From Methylophaga sp. (GTDB lineage Bacteria > Pseudomonadota > Gammaproteobacteria > Nitrosococcales > Methylophagaceae), in assembly GCF_030651745.1 (NCBI RefSeq), contig NZ_JAUSCC010000052.1:52214-116213 (forward strand): DNA of 64,000 nt. Direction: 5' to 3'. Numbering within the stretch: position 1 is the stretch's first letter; each line of letters starts with the position of its first letter. Positions 25,562-35,748 of this stretch are shown in pieces. Under the pieces are notes generated by a model. The model was not told the origin of the DNA. It saw only the letters and a list, made by a program, of their open reading frames with translations, and searched no databases. The position numbers and the translations under genes were made by a program.

Positions 25562-26740
25562 TTAACAAGCAGCATCTAAAGCTTGTTGCGCTCTTTGCTG
25601 GCGACCACGTCTAGACCACAGCACCATGATCAGTCCGAGAACCGCGGTCCCTGCGCCAGCCAGTGGCACGGAAACCAATCCAAAACCGCTATTGATCATT
25701 GCTGCACCCAGCATCGCACCTAAAGCATTACCCAGATTAAATGCACCGATATTCATTGCAGAAGCTAAATTGGGGGCTTGTTTCGCCTCTTGTACCACTA
25801 ATGATTGCAAAGGCGGCACCAAAGCAAAACTGGCGATTCCCCAGAAAAATATCAGCGGCACCACCATCAGCTTAGAAGATACCGTTATTGAAAAAATAAC
25901 TAACAGCACAATCACCGAAACTAAAGAAGTGATGAGGGTTAAATCTATCGAACGATCGGCATAGCGACCGCCAAGATAGTTACCGACGGCCAAACCCACT
26001 CCATACAACACCAGCATTGCCGTGACAAAAGCCGTTGATGCATGCGTTTCGTCCTGCAGGATCGGCACAATATAGGTAAACACCGTAAACATCGCACTTG
26101 CACTGACAACTGTTAATAACAGAGCGGATAGTACTGGCCCCTGTGACAACACCCGAAGTTCATCACGAACATTCGCTTTCTGTTCATTCACCAGGGGTGG
26201 CAATGAAAACCGAAGCGCGACCATGGTGATAACACCAATTACCACCATCGCAAAAAAAGCGGGTCGCCACCCAATAACTTCACCAATATAGGCAGCCAAA
26301 GGCACCCCACCTATGGTCGCAATGGTGAGCCCCGAAAACATCGCCGCCACTGCTCCAGCACGTTTTTCTACCGGCACAATACTCATGGCAACAATGGCGC
26401 CCACCCCGAAAAAAGCCCCATGATTAAATGAGGTGACAATGCGCCCGAACAACAGCATGTTGTAACTATCCGCCATCGCTGATATCAAATTGCCTATCGT
26501 AAAAATCGCCATAGATAACAGCAGCAAATTCCGCCGGCTCATATTGGCAAATACCAGGATCATAAACGGTGCACCAATAAGCACACCAAAGGCATAGGCG
26601 CTAATTAACATACCTGCTGCTGGAATGGAAACAGCCAGATCATTGGCAATGATCGGTAACATTCCCATCGGGGAAAATTCCGTCACACCGATACCAAAAG
26701 CACCAAAGGCCAGCGCAAGCAAAGGAATATTGATTTTCAT
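25562..26740 (-). CDS. MFS transporter, AraJ/YdhP-like drug-proton antiporter
   Basis: 392 residues with 12 transmembrane helices. GVTEFSPMGMLPIIANDLAV is the motif of the DHA1 AraJ/YdhP/YdeA group, and RNLLLLSMAIFTIGNLISA follows. It probably exports small organic molecules. It is divergent from a LysR gene 98 bases away, the common arrangement for a LysR-controlled efflux pump. Confidence 0.88.
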   Translation of the reverse strand: MKINIPLLALAFGAFGIGVTEFSPMGMLPIIANDLAVSIPAAGMLISAYAFGVLIGAPFMILVFANMSRRNLLLLSMAIFTIGNLISAMADSYNMLLFGRIVTSFNHGAFFGVGAIVAMSIVPVEKRAGAVAAMFSGLTIATIGGVPLAAYIGEVIGWRPAFFAMVVIGVITMVALRFSLPPLVNEQKANVRDELRVLSQGPVLSALLLTVVSASAMFTVFTYIVPILQDETHASTAFVTAMLVLYGVGLAVGNYLGGRYADRSIDLTLITSLVSVIVLLVIFSITVSSKLMVVPLIFFWGIASFALVPPLQSLVVQEAKQAPNLASAMNIGAFNLGNALGAMLGAAMINSGFGLVSVPLAGAGTAVLGLIMVLWSRRGRQQRAQQALDAAC

Positions 26741-26838
26741 CTAAAGTCTCGTTAATTTGTGATGTAAAAGAATATAAACAATTAGCAAACCCTTAAAAAG
26801 TAACGCCAGGTATATTCAGCTTTGCATTGGAATCACAA

Positions 26839-27756
26839 ATGAAATTTGGAAAAACCGATCGAACCGCCGAAATGGAAACCTTTCTGTCCGTTGCACAAGC
26901 AGGAAGTTTAAGCGGAGCAGCCCGAGAATTAGGACTGACCCCATCCGCAGTAAGTCGCATCATGACCCGTCTTGAAAAGCGTCTGGGTGTCAGATTGATT
27001 GTTCGCAGCACCCGCAGCCTTCATTTAACAAGTGAAGGCGAATCTTATGCCCTGACAGCACGACGCATTTTAAAAGATCTGGACGACTCTGAAGCGACAA
27101 TTGCCAACCGTGGCAGCCCAAGTGGCAAGATCAAAGTCAGTACCGCGACCGCTCATAGTCGCCTGACGATTGTTCCGTTACTGAAAGAATTTCTGCAACG
27201 CTACCCCGATATCACGATAGAGATAGATGTGACAGACCAAATTAGCGACGTCAGTGCAGGCCATGTCGATGTGGCTATTCGTTTTGGACAGCTGCCAGAT
27301 AGTGGCCTACATGCCCGTCGCCTGGGCGACACAGGTCGGGTAGTCATTGCATCACCCGAATATTTAGCAAAAGCCGGTATTCCACAAACACCTGCCGATT
27401 TACAAAATCATAATTGCCTGGACTTCAGTTTCCGTCGGTTAGAGCCTGGTTGGCCATTTCGAGAAAACGGCCAGGATTTTATGTTATCGGTAAGCGGCAA
27501 TATCATCGCCAACAATGGAGAAACCCTCGTTGAACTGGCTCTGCAAGGCATGGGCATTACCCGCGTCGGTCGTTTCCATGTGGAGCAGGCTTTGGCAAGC
27601 GGACAACTTGTTCCCTTATTGGAACAATACAACCCGCAAGATCGCGAAGCCATTCACGCAGTGTTTATTGGCGGTAAAAATGTCCCAGCGAGAATACGTG
27701 TCTTTGTCGACTACCTGGTAGAAAAGATGATGAACGATACCGAAAAATCTAGTTAA
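26839..27756 (+). CDS. LysR-family transcriptional regulator
   Basis: 305 residues from the ATG at 26839; a TTG twelve bases upstream is the alternative. The N-terminal winged helix is ETFLSVAQAGSLSGAARELG followed by LTPSAVSRIMTRLEKRLGVR, and the rest is the periplasmic-binding-protein-like effector domain. It is divergent from the AraJ-like transporter and probably controls it. The effector is unknown. Confidence 0.9.
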   Translation: MKFGKTDRTAEMETFLSVAQAGSLSGAARELGLTPSAVSRIMTRLEKRLGVRLIVRSTRSLHLTSEGESYALTARRILKDLDDSEATIANRGSPSGKIKVSTATAHSRLTIVPLLKEFLQRYPDITIEIDVTDQISDVSAGHVDVAIRFGQLPDSGLHARRLGDTGRVVIASPEYLAKAGIPQTPADLQNHNCLDFSFRRLEPGWPFRENGQDFMLSVSGNIIANNGETLVELALQGMGITRVGRFHVEQALASGQLVPLLEQYNPQDREAIHAVFIGGKNVPARIRVFVDYLVEKMMNDTEKSS

Positions 27757-27830
27757 ACAGCAGCTCTGCTTCATATCCAGACAGCCGGACAAAACTTAGC
27801 CTTTTGCTAACGACAACCTTCACTATATTG

Positions 27831-29870
27831 CTACTGGAGTTCAATACGATATTCTGCAAACCCCAGCTCATCGGTTCCCAGCTTGGTCATCGGCCATTGC
27901 TTATATTGGCGGACAAAGTCTTCTGCTATTTTGCTGTCTTGTGTGGAAAAGCGAATATCCAAAGGCACACTGCCAGTAATAGGCTGCAGCTGCCAGTTAT
28001 TGTCAGCCACCGGATTTACCTGACTTAGGTATTCTCCGGTTGCTGCATCGTAGCCGGATAGTTGTTGAATATAGCTCACCAGAGCTTCACGGTTACTGTC
28101 TGGTAATTCCATGACGACATGCTCATTGCCGGTTCCGGCAAAGCTATCCCCAAAAGCGCGGTAATTATTGGTTGCCACAATAAACTGCTTTTCAGCCAGT
28201 GCTTTACCGCTAAACTTTTTGCCCGTAGCGTCGGTGTAACTCAGCTGAACAATACGTGAGGTTGTAGCGTCTTGCAGTTCACAATTGCGGTCAAATTTAG
28301 CTGGCTGAGTAATATCAATCTGATAGCTTACACCGTCGATCACATCGAAATTATAGGTTGGGTGTTCATCATTAATCAGCTGCTGTGGTGCACTGCTATT
28401 CACATCAATTTGGTTAAACTGATTTGCCGAGCATTCCAGCCAGTCCTTTAATTCAGCACCGTTAAGCTTTACCGCCACAATCGTATTGGGAAAAAGATAT
28501 AAGTCTGCTGCATTGCGAAAGCTAAGCGTGCCAGCCGACACCTGAATATATTGCTGTGAGTCTGTCGGTGAGCTGCGTCGGCCCCCGGCTTTAAACGGAG
28601 AAGCCGCCGAAAGTACGGGTAAATGTTGCAATTCGGCTGGCAGCATTTCGGTTACTTTAGCTATTTGGGCGTTGGCAACAATTTGCACGGTGGGGTCATC
28701 CTGCACCAGCGCCAGAAAGCTGTACATATCGGCCGACGCTACGCCAATTGGGCGCTGCATATAGTCGATAGTACCAAGGTGCGCCTCCTCTACTGCCTGA
28801 TGAATCAGTGTATCGGCATCCACCAACGGGGCTTTTTGTACTCCATCATATATGGGGACTGATTTTGCTGTGGCATCTGTTACCTGCCATTTGCCGTTTT
28901 GCAGGCTGAGGGTAAAATCAACCTGGCCCATATTGTCGCCCCAGCGCCCCGGCATTACCGCAGGAATGCCATTCAGTGAGCCTTTTTCAATATCTGCCCC
29001 TGGCAGGTCGCTGTAGCTTGAAGAAGGAAAAACAGAATGGCTATGACCAAACATAACAGCATCAATACCGGGTACCTGAGTAATTGCATGTACGGCGTTT
29101 TCTGCTCGTGGATCGCCAGGGTTTTCGCTGGAGCCAATACCGGAATGTGGGATGGCAATCACCAGATCGGCGCCTTGCGCTTTCATTTGTGGCACCAGTT
29201 TTAGTGCTGTTTCAACAATACCGTCTGCACGTACTTTGCCGCTAAGGTGCTGTTTGTCCCACAGCATAATTTGTGGCGGCACAAAGCCAATGTAACCAAT
29301 TTTTATACTGTGTTTATTACCGGTGGTATCTGTCACCTCAGTGTCTTTTATCAGATATGGCGTAAATAAATGCTCGCCCTGTTTGATGCCGTTCCAGCAC
29401 TGCGGCTCAGCACAGTACACATTGGCATTGATATACGGAAAAGCAGCACCTGCCAATGCTTTTTGCAGAAAATCCAGGCCGTAATTAAATTCGTGATTAC
29501 CAATATTGCCCACATCGTATTGCAGCAGATTCATCGCCTGATACACCGGGTGTACCTCACCGCCAGCCAGGCCTTTGTCCGCAGCATAATCGCCCATCGG
29601 GCTGCCCTGAATTAGATCCCCGTTATCCACCAGCACAGTATTCACAGCATCCTGCCGGGCAGCTTCTATCAGGCTGGCAGTACGCACCAGGCCAATGCTG
29701 GGGTCTTGTGAGGCGGTGTAATAGTTGTAATCCATTATATTGGAATGCAGATCAGAGGTTTCCAGCACACGGAGTTTTACTGTCACTGTTTGCGGTGCTG
29801 CGCTGACGGCAAAAGTCATCACACTAATTGCCGCTGTCACAGCCAGCATAGATAAAGGGGTTTTATGCAT
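27831..29870 (-). CDS. cpdB: 2',3'-cyclic-nucleotide 2'-phosphodiesterase/3'-nucleotidase
   Basis: 679 residues with a signal peptide (1-24). The metallophosphatase domain has ETSDLHSNI, DNGDLIQGSP, IGNHEFNYG and MFGHSHSVFP; the C-terminal half is the 5'-nucleotidase substrate-binding domain (GDSFAGTGNEHVV). Two-part structure and length match CpdB, which degrades 2',3'-cyclic nucleotides and 3'-AMP in the periplasm to salvage nucleosides and phosphate. It stands alone in its transcription unit. Confidence 0.9.
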   Translation of the reverse strand: MHKTPLSMLAVTAAISVMTFAVSAAPQTVTVKLRVLETSDLHSNIMDYNYYTASQDPSIGLVRTASLIEAARQDAVNTVLVDNGDLIQGSPMGDYAADKGLAGGEVHPVYQAMNLLQYDVGNIGNHEFNYGLDFLQKALAGAAFPYINANVYCAEPQCWNGIKQGEHLFTPYLIKDTEVTDTTGNKHSIKIGYIGFVPPQIMLWDKQHLSGKVRADGIVETALKLVPQMKAQGADLVIAIPHSGIGSSENPGDPRAENAVHAITQVPGIDAVMFGHSHSVFPSSSYSDLPGADIEKGSLNGIPAVMPGRWGDNMGQVDFTLSLQNGKWQVTDATAKSVPIYDGVQKAPLVDADTLIHQAVEEAHLGTIDYMQRPIGVASADMYSFLALVQDDPTVQIVANAQIAKVTEMLPAELQHLPVLSAASPFKAGGRRSSPTDSQQYIQVSAGTLSFRNAADLYLFPNTIVAVKLNGAELKDWLECSANQFNQIDVNSSAPQQLINDEHPTYNFDVIDGVSYQIDITQPAKFDRNCELQDATTSRIVQLSYTDATGKKFSGKALAEKQFIVATNNYRAFGDSFAGTGNEHVVMELPDSNREALVSYIQQLSGYDAATGEYLSQVNPVADNNWQLQPITGSVPLDIRFSTQDSKIAEDFVRQYKQWPMTKLGTDELGFAEYRIELQ

Positions 29871-29962
29871 TGTTAATTCCTGGCTTTGGCAGCCTGACCA
29901 GGATGTAGAGTAATTTGGTCAGGTGTTTGTTATGGTAAATGCCACTGAAAAATCAAAAAGGC

Positions 29963-30739
29963 TTACTGCCTGATTACAGGTTGTTGACGATAAAACTGAC
30001 ACAACAACCGATAGACCTTTGGCATCTCTTGCTTCATGGTTTCGGGGGATTCAAAAAACGCTTCACTGCAGACGGCAAAGAATTCTGCCGGACTGGTCAA
30101 TGCATAGTCATCAAGCGGCAATGCCCGATGATGCTGCCAGTCATTTTCTAATCGATTCCAAGCTGCTGTAAAAATATCATGCCATTCGCCAGAACGCATA
30201 TCGGGATGCATCGGCGGCGCGCCATTGGCACCATCACGCAGCATATCCAGCTTATGCGCCAACTCGTGAATCACCACATTACTGGCTTTACCATGATGCG
30301 TCTTTGCACCGCTTTCGCAAATTGCTTGCCACGATAAAATCACCGGACCTTGCGCCCAAGCTTCGCCGCTCAGGCCGGGGCCTCTTTGATGCACCACACC
30401 ATCCTCGCTGCGGTAAGGTCGATTCGGCACAAAATCTCCCTCGTAGAGAATAATAGTATGCCAATGGTCATACCAGTGCAGCCCTAAATGCAGGATGGGA
30501 ACGCATGCCATAGTCGCAACTTTCAGGCACATCGCATCAGTGAATTGAAACTCAGCCCCAGAAAGAAATGTTTTGCGTGCAAGAAAATGGAAGGTCATCT
30601 CACGCAGGGCTTCACGCTCATCCCCCTGATAACGATGCATCACCGGCCAGTCAGCAATAGCAGACTCCCATTGCTCGACAGTAAAACCCAGTTTTTTAAT
30701 CCTTCGGGCTTCACGCCAGTCACGCAACTGCTTAAACAT
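29963..30739 (-). CDS. mtfA: MtfA-type zinc aminopeptidase / Mlc-titrating factor
   Basis: 258 residues. VIHELAHKLDMLRDGANGAP holds the HExxH zinc motif and the following Asp/Asn of MtfA, and SPAEFFAVCSEAFFESPE supplies the third ligand Glu. In E. coli MtfA binds and inactivates the repressor Mlc and has aminopeptidase activity. No Mlc or PTS gene is nearby, so the partner here is open. The N-terminal region is basic. Confidence 0.92.
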   Translation of the reverse strand: MFKQLRDWREARRIKKLGFTVEQWESAIADWPVMHRYQGDEREALREMTFHFLARKTFLSGAEFQFTDAMCLKVATMACVPILHLGLHWYDHWHTIILYEGDFVPNRPYRSEDGVVHQRGPGLSGEAWAQGPVILSWQAICESGAKTHHGKASNVVIHELAHKLDMLRDGANGAPPMHPDMRSGEWHDIFTAAWNRLENDWQHHRALPLDDYALTSPAEFFAVCSEAFFESPETMKQEMPKVYRLLCQFYRQQPVIRQ

Positions 30740-30842
30740 GTTTAATGCACCCTAACCCACTACAACAAAATTCCCAAGCGTTTCAGATTTCAATAACCTG
30801 ATGTTTGGGATCAGGGTAATCATTCAAACATAAAATTCTATT

Positions 30843-31202
30843 TCATCTGATTAAAAATGACAGCGAGACACTTTTTCGCCATTGCCAGGCAATCCAGCCT
30901 GCGAACAGCATGATTGCCAAAGCAACCACCATCATGCCCCACTCTGCATGCAAAACATGCGTCACGACGGGACCAATCATAAACAAACCCAAACCAGCAG
31001 CTGCCAGGGAACGCACTTGTTTGAACAACAACACCACTGCACCTGACACTTCAACAACACCAACAAAATACATAAACCAGAGGGGATATCCCCAACGCTC
31101 AAAAGCCTGAATCTCAAAATCCAAACTTGCCAGCTTTGCTGCACCAGACAAGAAAAAAATGACAGCTAGAATCACACTTCCGTATTTGCAAAAGACATTC
31201 AT
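30843..31202 (-). CDS. DoxX-family membrane protein
   Basis: 119 residues with four transmembrane helices. The sequence VIFFLSGAAKLASLDFEIQA, then GVVEVSGAVVLLFKQVRSLA is the DoxX pattern. Members occur with quinone and thiosulfate oxidation, but most are of unknown role. It is upstream of nothing obviously linked. Confidence 0.82.
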   Translation of the reverse strand: MNVFCKYGSVILAVIFFLSGAAKLASLDFEIQAFERWGYPLWFMYFVGVVEVSGAVVLLFKQVRSLAAAGLGLFMIGPVVTHVLHAEWGMMVVALAIMLFAGWIAWQWRKSVSLSFLIR

Positions 31203-31268
31203 GGTAAAACTCCTCGAATAAGATATAGCTCAAAGACGAATGAAATCGCAGACTGTTACAGAGAGTGG

Positions 31269-31925
31269 CTAAGCTGCATACCAAAGTATGGCGAAATAAT
31301 GACAAGTCGTACCGGCCAGCACAAATAAATGCCAGATAAAGTGACCGTATTGCAGTTTGGAATCGGTGGCGAAAAACACAACCCCGACGGTATAAGACAA
31401 ACCACCAGCCACTAACCATATCAAACCAGCCGTAGGCAGGTTTGCCAGTAATGGCTCGATAGCAATCACTATCACCCATCCCATCAATAGATAAAGCACC
31501 GTTGAAAGGATGAGATGATGTTTTTTCTGGAATATTTTGAGGGCTATACCAAAAACCGCCAGTCCCCATACAATGCCAAACAGCGTCCATCCCCATGAGC
31601 CTTTCAGCACACCAAAAGTAAAAGGCGTATAGGTGCCGGCAATTAACAGATAGATCGCAGAATGCTCAATACGCCGAAAAATTCGTTTTGCTTTACCCGC
31701 TGGTAATGCGTGATACAACGTGGAGCCCAGATAAAGAATTATCATCGTCGCACAAAATATACTCGTCCCAACAACAAAGGCCGTCTCACCTTGGCGTACC
31801 GCTTGAGTAATTAAAAATGGTGTCCCAATCAGAGCGCCGATAAGCCCTACTCCATGACTAATCGCGTTGGCAATTTCTTCCCCGCCGGATTGCTCCCGCT
31901 TGTAGGTAGTAAGAGATGATTGCAT
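31269..31925 (-). CDS. trhA: Hemolysin III family protein TrhA (YqfA)
   Basis: 218 residues with seven transmembrane helices, a progestin/adipoQ-receptor-like fold. GEEIANAISHGVGLIGALIG, LGSTLYHALPAGKAKRIFRR and IEHSAIYLLIAGTYTPFTFG hold the conserved Ser/His/Asp residues. Homologues affect membrane-lipid balance in E. coli. A 33-bp element upstream (31968-32000) is shared with the methyltransferase gene at 33980. Confidence 0.9.
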   Translation of the reverse strand: MQSSLTTYKREQSGGEEIANAISHGVGLIGALIGTPFLITQAVRQGETAFVVGTSIFCATMIILYLGSTLYHALPAGKAKRIFRRIEHSAIYLLIAGTYTPFTFGVLKGSWGWTLFGIVWGLAVFGIALKIFQKKHHLILSTVLYLLMGWVIVIAIEPLLANLPTAGLIWLVAGGLSYTVGVVFFATDSKLQYGHFIWHLFVLAGTTCHYFAILWYAA

Positions 31926-31967
31926 ACGCCCTCCTCTCAGAATAGATTTCAGCTGTTTCGTTAAGTA

Positions 31968-32000
31968 TGTGCTTTAAACATTACCAAAATAATTTTCAGT
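31968..32000. repeat. Shared 33-bp upstream element, copy 1
   Basis: TGTGCTTTAAACATTACCAA then AATAATTTTCAGT; it matches 34714-34746 at 30 of 33 positions. It lies 43 bases upstream of trhA. It could be a promoter or regulator-binding element, or a short repeat. Confidence 0.6.
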
Positions 32001-32102
32001 AAACAGCCACAAGAAAAAGTATTGTTGCTGCACAAATGGGTAATTCACCCATATATCAACGAGTTGTTTATCCCCATCTTCCAGTGAGATAGAGGCTGAT
32101 CA

Positions 32103-33833
32103 CTATTCCAGTCCAACCCGAAATCGCTCGTCCCCAATCACTAAATCATTCCAGCGGGAGGGAACCACCTCAATTTCACCTGCTAATAAGGCCTGATAAA
32201 ACTGGTCAAGGTTTTCTTTGTCCTTGTAGATGTAGCGAAGATAAAACGATTTCCATTGTTCATCCTGCTGGAAGAATAGTTTTATGGCCGTGTGATTCTG
32301 GTTTTTTTCAATCCATAAATATTCCTGCTCACCATCGTTATCCATATCCAGTGCCTGCAAAAAATATTGCTGTGTCTGCAGCATATTCCAATGGTCCATG
32401 ATTTCCTGGTTATAAATAGCCGTCAGCAACGCCTCGGGTGGGTTGTCGGATAACAGAGTAATTGCAGCGATAAATTCGTCGCGGGTAGAACTGGGGTTTT
32501 TATCATTCGCATCGGCATACAGGGCGTTAATTCTTACCAGCAGACCAGGATGCGTTTCGCCGTATTGCGCTTTTAAGGTTTCTAATCCTTCATATCCTGG
32601 ACCCGCCAAATGATAGCGAAAGTAGTTGAGGTCAAATTCATCAACAGTGACTTTGTTATCCGCCAGCCGTTGCAATTGATCCGCCACGACCATTTTTCTG
32701 AAATCCAGCAGTGGAGAGTTAACCGCTAACATCATAACCAGCACAACCAGACCAATGGCAACATTCGTGCGGCTGAGCTGATGTGTCCAGTTATCCCGGT
32801 ATCTGGCAATACCCCATAAATAACCGATAGCGAACAATGCCAGTAAAAACCATATCAAGTAAGCCCAAAAGCGACTGAGGCTCCAGCCATATTGCTCGAC
32901 ACGCAGGCTCAATCCATAGAAGCTGATCAGACTGTAAATAGGCAGTATCGCGATACTGATATAAATAAACCGGTGAAACCACAACGAGTAAGGCCAGTTG
33001 TCTGGCTCATCCTGATACACGGCATTGACGAAAAACAAAATTAGCGCCTGCATCCATAATACAAGGCTGCTGCCACCGCTCTCCCATAATGGTTCGAGAC
33101 CGGTAAAGGGTAAAGCGCCAAGAAATAACAGCGATACCAACGACAACAGCACGAGCAGAAATTTTATCAGTGCCTGCTGTAGGCGAGTGATGGTATCGAT
33201 AATATGGGTCAGTTTGCGAAAGATGATGATGCCGAAGCCACTAGCAAGCGCCAACGCAGGATAATAAAACCAACTCTGTTTAAACAAGTCACTGAAAAAG
33301 TCGATGTTGATAGCTTTAAACAACGCGCCCCACAACATCAGCAACAGCCAGAAGCTGCCGGCAAAAAACAGGGCAAGTGACAGTGTGAGGAAATTACGCC
33401 AGGACCAAAGAAACAGTGCGCTGTAGGTAACCCGTTCCCCCCTCGCCCATTGTTGGCCGTACATTAAAGCTTTAAAGGTGGCGATAGCCATAGTGAGCAC
33501 AAAGCTGAACAACAGCGCGTTAAAGTGAATGTGTTCGATGGGTGTAACCTGATGCCCTACGTAATATCCCAGCAGGCCACTGACCAATGCAAACGGCAAG
33601 GTAAGTTTCACCATTGCTCGGCCGTTGTGCTGATCCAACCCAAGCAGCAGCATTATCGGCCAAATAAAAACCACGCTATAGAAAGCAAACAACCACTGTG
33701 GCTGCCCATGTGGCCAGTAATGCAGTTCAATGGCCTGATGCAAGTACAGTAAACCGAGTCCCTGTAATAGTGAGATCAGCACCATCAGTTTTGCTGGTAA
33801 TTGCTTGGATTCAACCTGTTGATTCAATTCCAT
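32103..33833 (-). CDS. DUF4153 membrane protein
   Basis: 576 residues: about ten transmembrane helices over residues 15-390, and a C-terminal soluble region of 180 residues. The pattern (paired helices, then WSWRNFLTLSLALFFAGSFW, and the FRKMVVADQLQRLADNKV segment) matches the DUF4153 family, function unknown. Late in the soluble part are DMDNDGEQEYLWIEKNQNHT (a calcium-loop-like D-x-D-x-D-G-E), probably structural. Monocistronic. Confidence 0.8.
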   Translation of the reverse strand: MELNQQVESKQLPAKLMVLISLLQGLGLLYLHQAIELHYWPHGQPQWLFAFYSVVFIWPIMLLLGLDQHNGRAMVKLTLPFALVSGLLGYYVGHQVTPIEHIHFNALLFSFVLTMAIATFKALMYGQQWARGERVTYSALFLWSWRNFLTLSLALFFAGSFWLLLMLWGALFKAINIDFFSDLFKQSWFYYPALALASGFGIIIFRKLTHIIDTITRLQQALIKFLLVLLSLVSLLFLGALPFTGLEPLWESGGSSLVLWMQALILFFVNAVYQDEPDNWPYSLWFHRFIYISIAILPIYSLISFYGLSLRVEQYGWSLSRFWAYLIWFLLALFAIGYLWGIARYRDNWTHQLSRTNVAIGLVVLVMMLAVNSPLLDFRKMVVADQLQRLADNKVTVDEFDLNYFRYHLAGPGYEGLETLKAQYGETHPGLLVRINALYADANDKNPSSTRDEFIAAITLLSDNPPEALLTAIYNQEIMDHWNMLQTQQYFLQALDMDNDGEQEYLWIEKNQNHTAIKLFFQQDEQWKSFYLRYIYKDKENLDQFYQALLAGEIEVVPSRWNDLVIGDERFRVGLE

Positions 33834-33979
33834 ATAGACAGCCGTCCTTAGTATGTTTTCTTATTGCCGAATTGGTTACGTCCTTTTACCACATCAGGAT
33901 CCAAATTTTCTGCAACAAGATGCTCTGATTGAATCAGATCTGTCAGATCTCGTCTGAAATCTATCGTTGTATTTCACTT

Positions 33980-34603
33980 TTATTCGATACGAACAAAGTG
34001 GAAGTAAGCAAAGGCCTGTTCGCGCTGAGCTGGGGTAATATGTTTTTCCGTTCGCTCTTCGATTAATTTAAAGCCAGGGCCCAGTTCAGCTGCAAGCTTG
34101 CTGGCGTTGTATTGCACTATGGGCAAACCACTGCATTTCTCAGGGCCGCCAATGGCGAATGACGCGATAATCAGATGTCCATTGACGGGCAAGGCATGCT
34201 TAAGTGCAGTGACATAGCTGTGTCGGTCAGTGGCATCCGTTAAGAAATGAAACACAGCTCGATCATGCCAAAGTGCAAATTGGCTGTCTGGACGATATGC
34301 CGTGATATCCGACTCAATCCAGCCCACAGCACTCGCTTTATCACCTAATCGTTTTTGCGATGTGGCAAGCGCGGCCGCAGAAATATCCAACACCGAGAGC
34401 TGCGTATAGCCTTGTTCAAGCAAATGGTCGACCAGAACAGATGCACCACCACCCACATCAATAATGGGATCTGATTTACCAAGCCCACAGTTGGCGATAA
34501 GCTCCATCGAAACCACTGGGTTTATCTGAAACCAACTTACTTCTGAGCTTTGCTTTTGCTCATAGATAGTTTGCCAATGATTTTTTCGATCAACCTCTGT
34601 CAC
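33980..34603 (-). CDS. SAM-dependent class I methyltransferase
   Basis: 207 residues. IIDVGGGASVLVDHLLEQGY is motif I for SAM binding, LSVLDISAAALATSQKRLG motif II, and ALWHDRAVFHFLTD motif IV, as in the thiopurine-methyltransferase-like group. Substrate is unknown. The same 33-bp element seen before trhA lies 111 bases upstream. Confidence 0.88.
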   Translation of the reverse strand: MTEVDRKNHWQTIYEQKQSSEVSWFQINPVVSMELIANCGLGKSDPIIDVGGGASVLVDHLLEQGYTQLSVLDISAAALATSQKRLGDKASAVGWIESDITAYRPDSQFALWHDRAVFHFLTDATDRHSYVTALKHALPVNGHLIIASFAIGGPEKCSGLPIVQYNASKLAAELGPGFKLIEERTEKHITPAQREQAFAYFHFVRIE

Positions 34604-34713
34604 TTAAATCTCCATAGTCAGTGAATTTGCTTTCAACACTTTTCCAAATACTGTGAGAGATCATTGCATATGAATTCCTCGCAGAAATTAGCTCAATTAC
34701 TTTCGCATCATTC

Positions 34714-34746
34714 TGTGCTTTCAACATTACCAAAATAATTTTAGGT
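34714..34746. repeat. Shared 33-bp upstream element, copy 2
   Basis: TGTGCTTTCAACATTACCAA then AATAATTTTAGGT, matching 31968-32000 at 30 of 33 positions. It lies upstream of the methyltransferase gene in the 317-base gap before the PRC-barrel gene; nothing else clear is seen in that gap. Confidence 0.6.
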
Positions 34747-34920
34747 GAGCGTATGGAATGTTGTTACTCACCCTGCCGCTTTAGATTCCCTTAGTTCGAC
34801 AACGCACAGACACTTTTTTTGATGAGGTAAATACTGAATTTTCGCTATTGGCTAGTCTGATGCCAGTCCGCCGGATTGGGATGAAGATTAAAAGCCCATA
34901 GTGCGATTAGGAGTACTTTT

Positions 34921-35748
34921 ATGAATTCTATTTTTCGCAAAACATTAATAGCCAGCGCGCTTGCTGCAGTATTCAGCAGCGTAGTCATTGCAGCCGATGA
35001 TTCATCAACAACAATCGATGGTGCTAAAAGCAATAGTCAGGGCGAAATGCAGCCAAATGAATCAACTTCAACTCATCCAGCAATGCCAACTCACGAAGAT
35101 GAGTTTAACAAAACCATGGATTCTGAAAAGCCTGCTGCAGGGAATGAGGGTGATGCAGAAATGCAAAAATCCACTGACACCCCGGTCGCCGGTGAAAAAG
35201 CCAACAAACCAGGTAAAGATATGGATAAACCTTCAAATACTGGTGATAAACAAAAGAATGCTAACGGTCGTCCCTTAACCGAACATCAGGATAACGTGAT
35301 TGAAGAAGAGGAAGAGGAAGAAGAAATCGGTAACACGCAAATGGACAACGAAAGCGATGTTGATATGCAAAAACCGATGAATGAAAAACCTTACGGCTCA
35401 ACGAGTGCAGGTACACCAGCTAACAAAGGTGGATTATATGATATGTCGGCTAATGAACTGAATGGCATGGATGTCATTACCAGTGATGGAAAAGACGTTG
35501 GTGGCATTGAAAAAATTGTTATGAGCCCGGATAGCCAAAACATTCATGCCGTGATTACCGTTGGTGGTTTACTCGGTGTAGGTGGAAAAACCATTTTGAT
35601 ACCGCTTGAAAATTTCACTCGTGCCAAGGATGAGCTACATGTCAAAGCAACACAGGCAGAGCTTAAAGCGATGAATGATTATGGTTCAGAGGACTATATT
35701 GAACTTGAAGGTGACGCAGCCGTCAGCTCAGCAATAAGAACTAACTAA
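34921..35748 (+). CDS. Secreted PRC-barrel protein with acidic linker
   Basis: 275 residues: signal peptide (1-24, ending VVIAA), a long low-complexity region rich in Glu, Asp, Asn, Lys and Met (DMDKPSNTGDK, EEEEEEEIGNTQ, MDNESDVDMQKPM) and a C-terminal PRC-barrel (about 185-265: GMDVITSDGKDVGGIEKIVM, then SPDSQNIHAVITVGGLLGVG). Such proteins are found as periplasmic stress-linked factors in aquatic bacteria; function is unknown. A strong terminator follows and is part of a repeated module. Confidence 0.82.
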   Translation: MNSIFRKTLIASALAAVFSSVVIAADDSSTTIDGAKSNSQGEMQPNESTSTHPAMPTHEDEFNKTMDSEKPAAGNEGDAEMQKSTDTPVAGEKANKPGKDMDKPSNTGDKQKNANGRPLTEHQDNVIEEEEEEEEIGNTQMDNESDVDMQKPMNEKPYGSTSAGTPANKGGLYDMSANELNGMDVITSDGKDVGGIEKIVMSPDSQNIHAVITVGGLLGVGGKTILIPLENFTRAKDELHVKATQAELKAMNDYGSEDYIELEGDAAVSSAIRTN

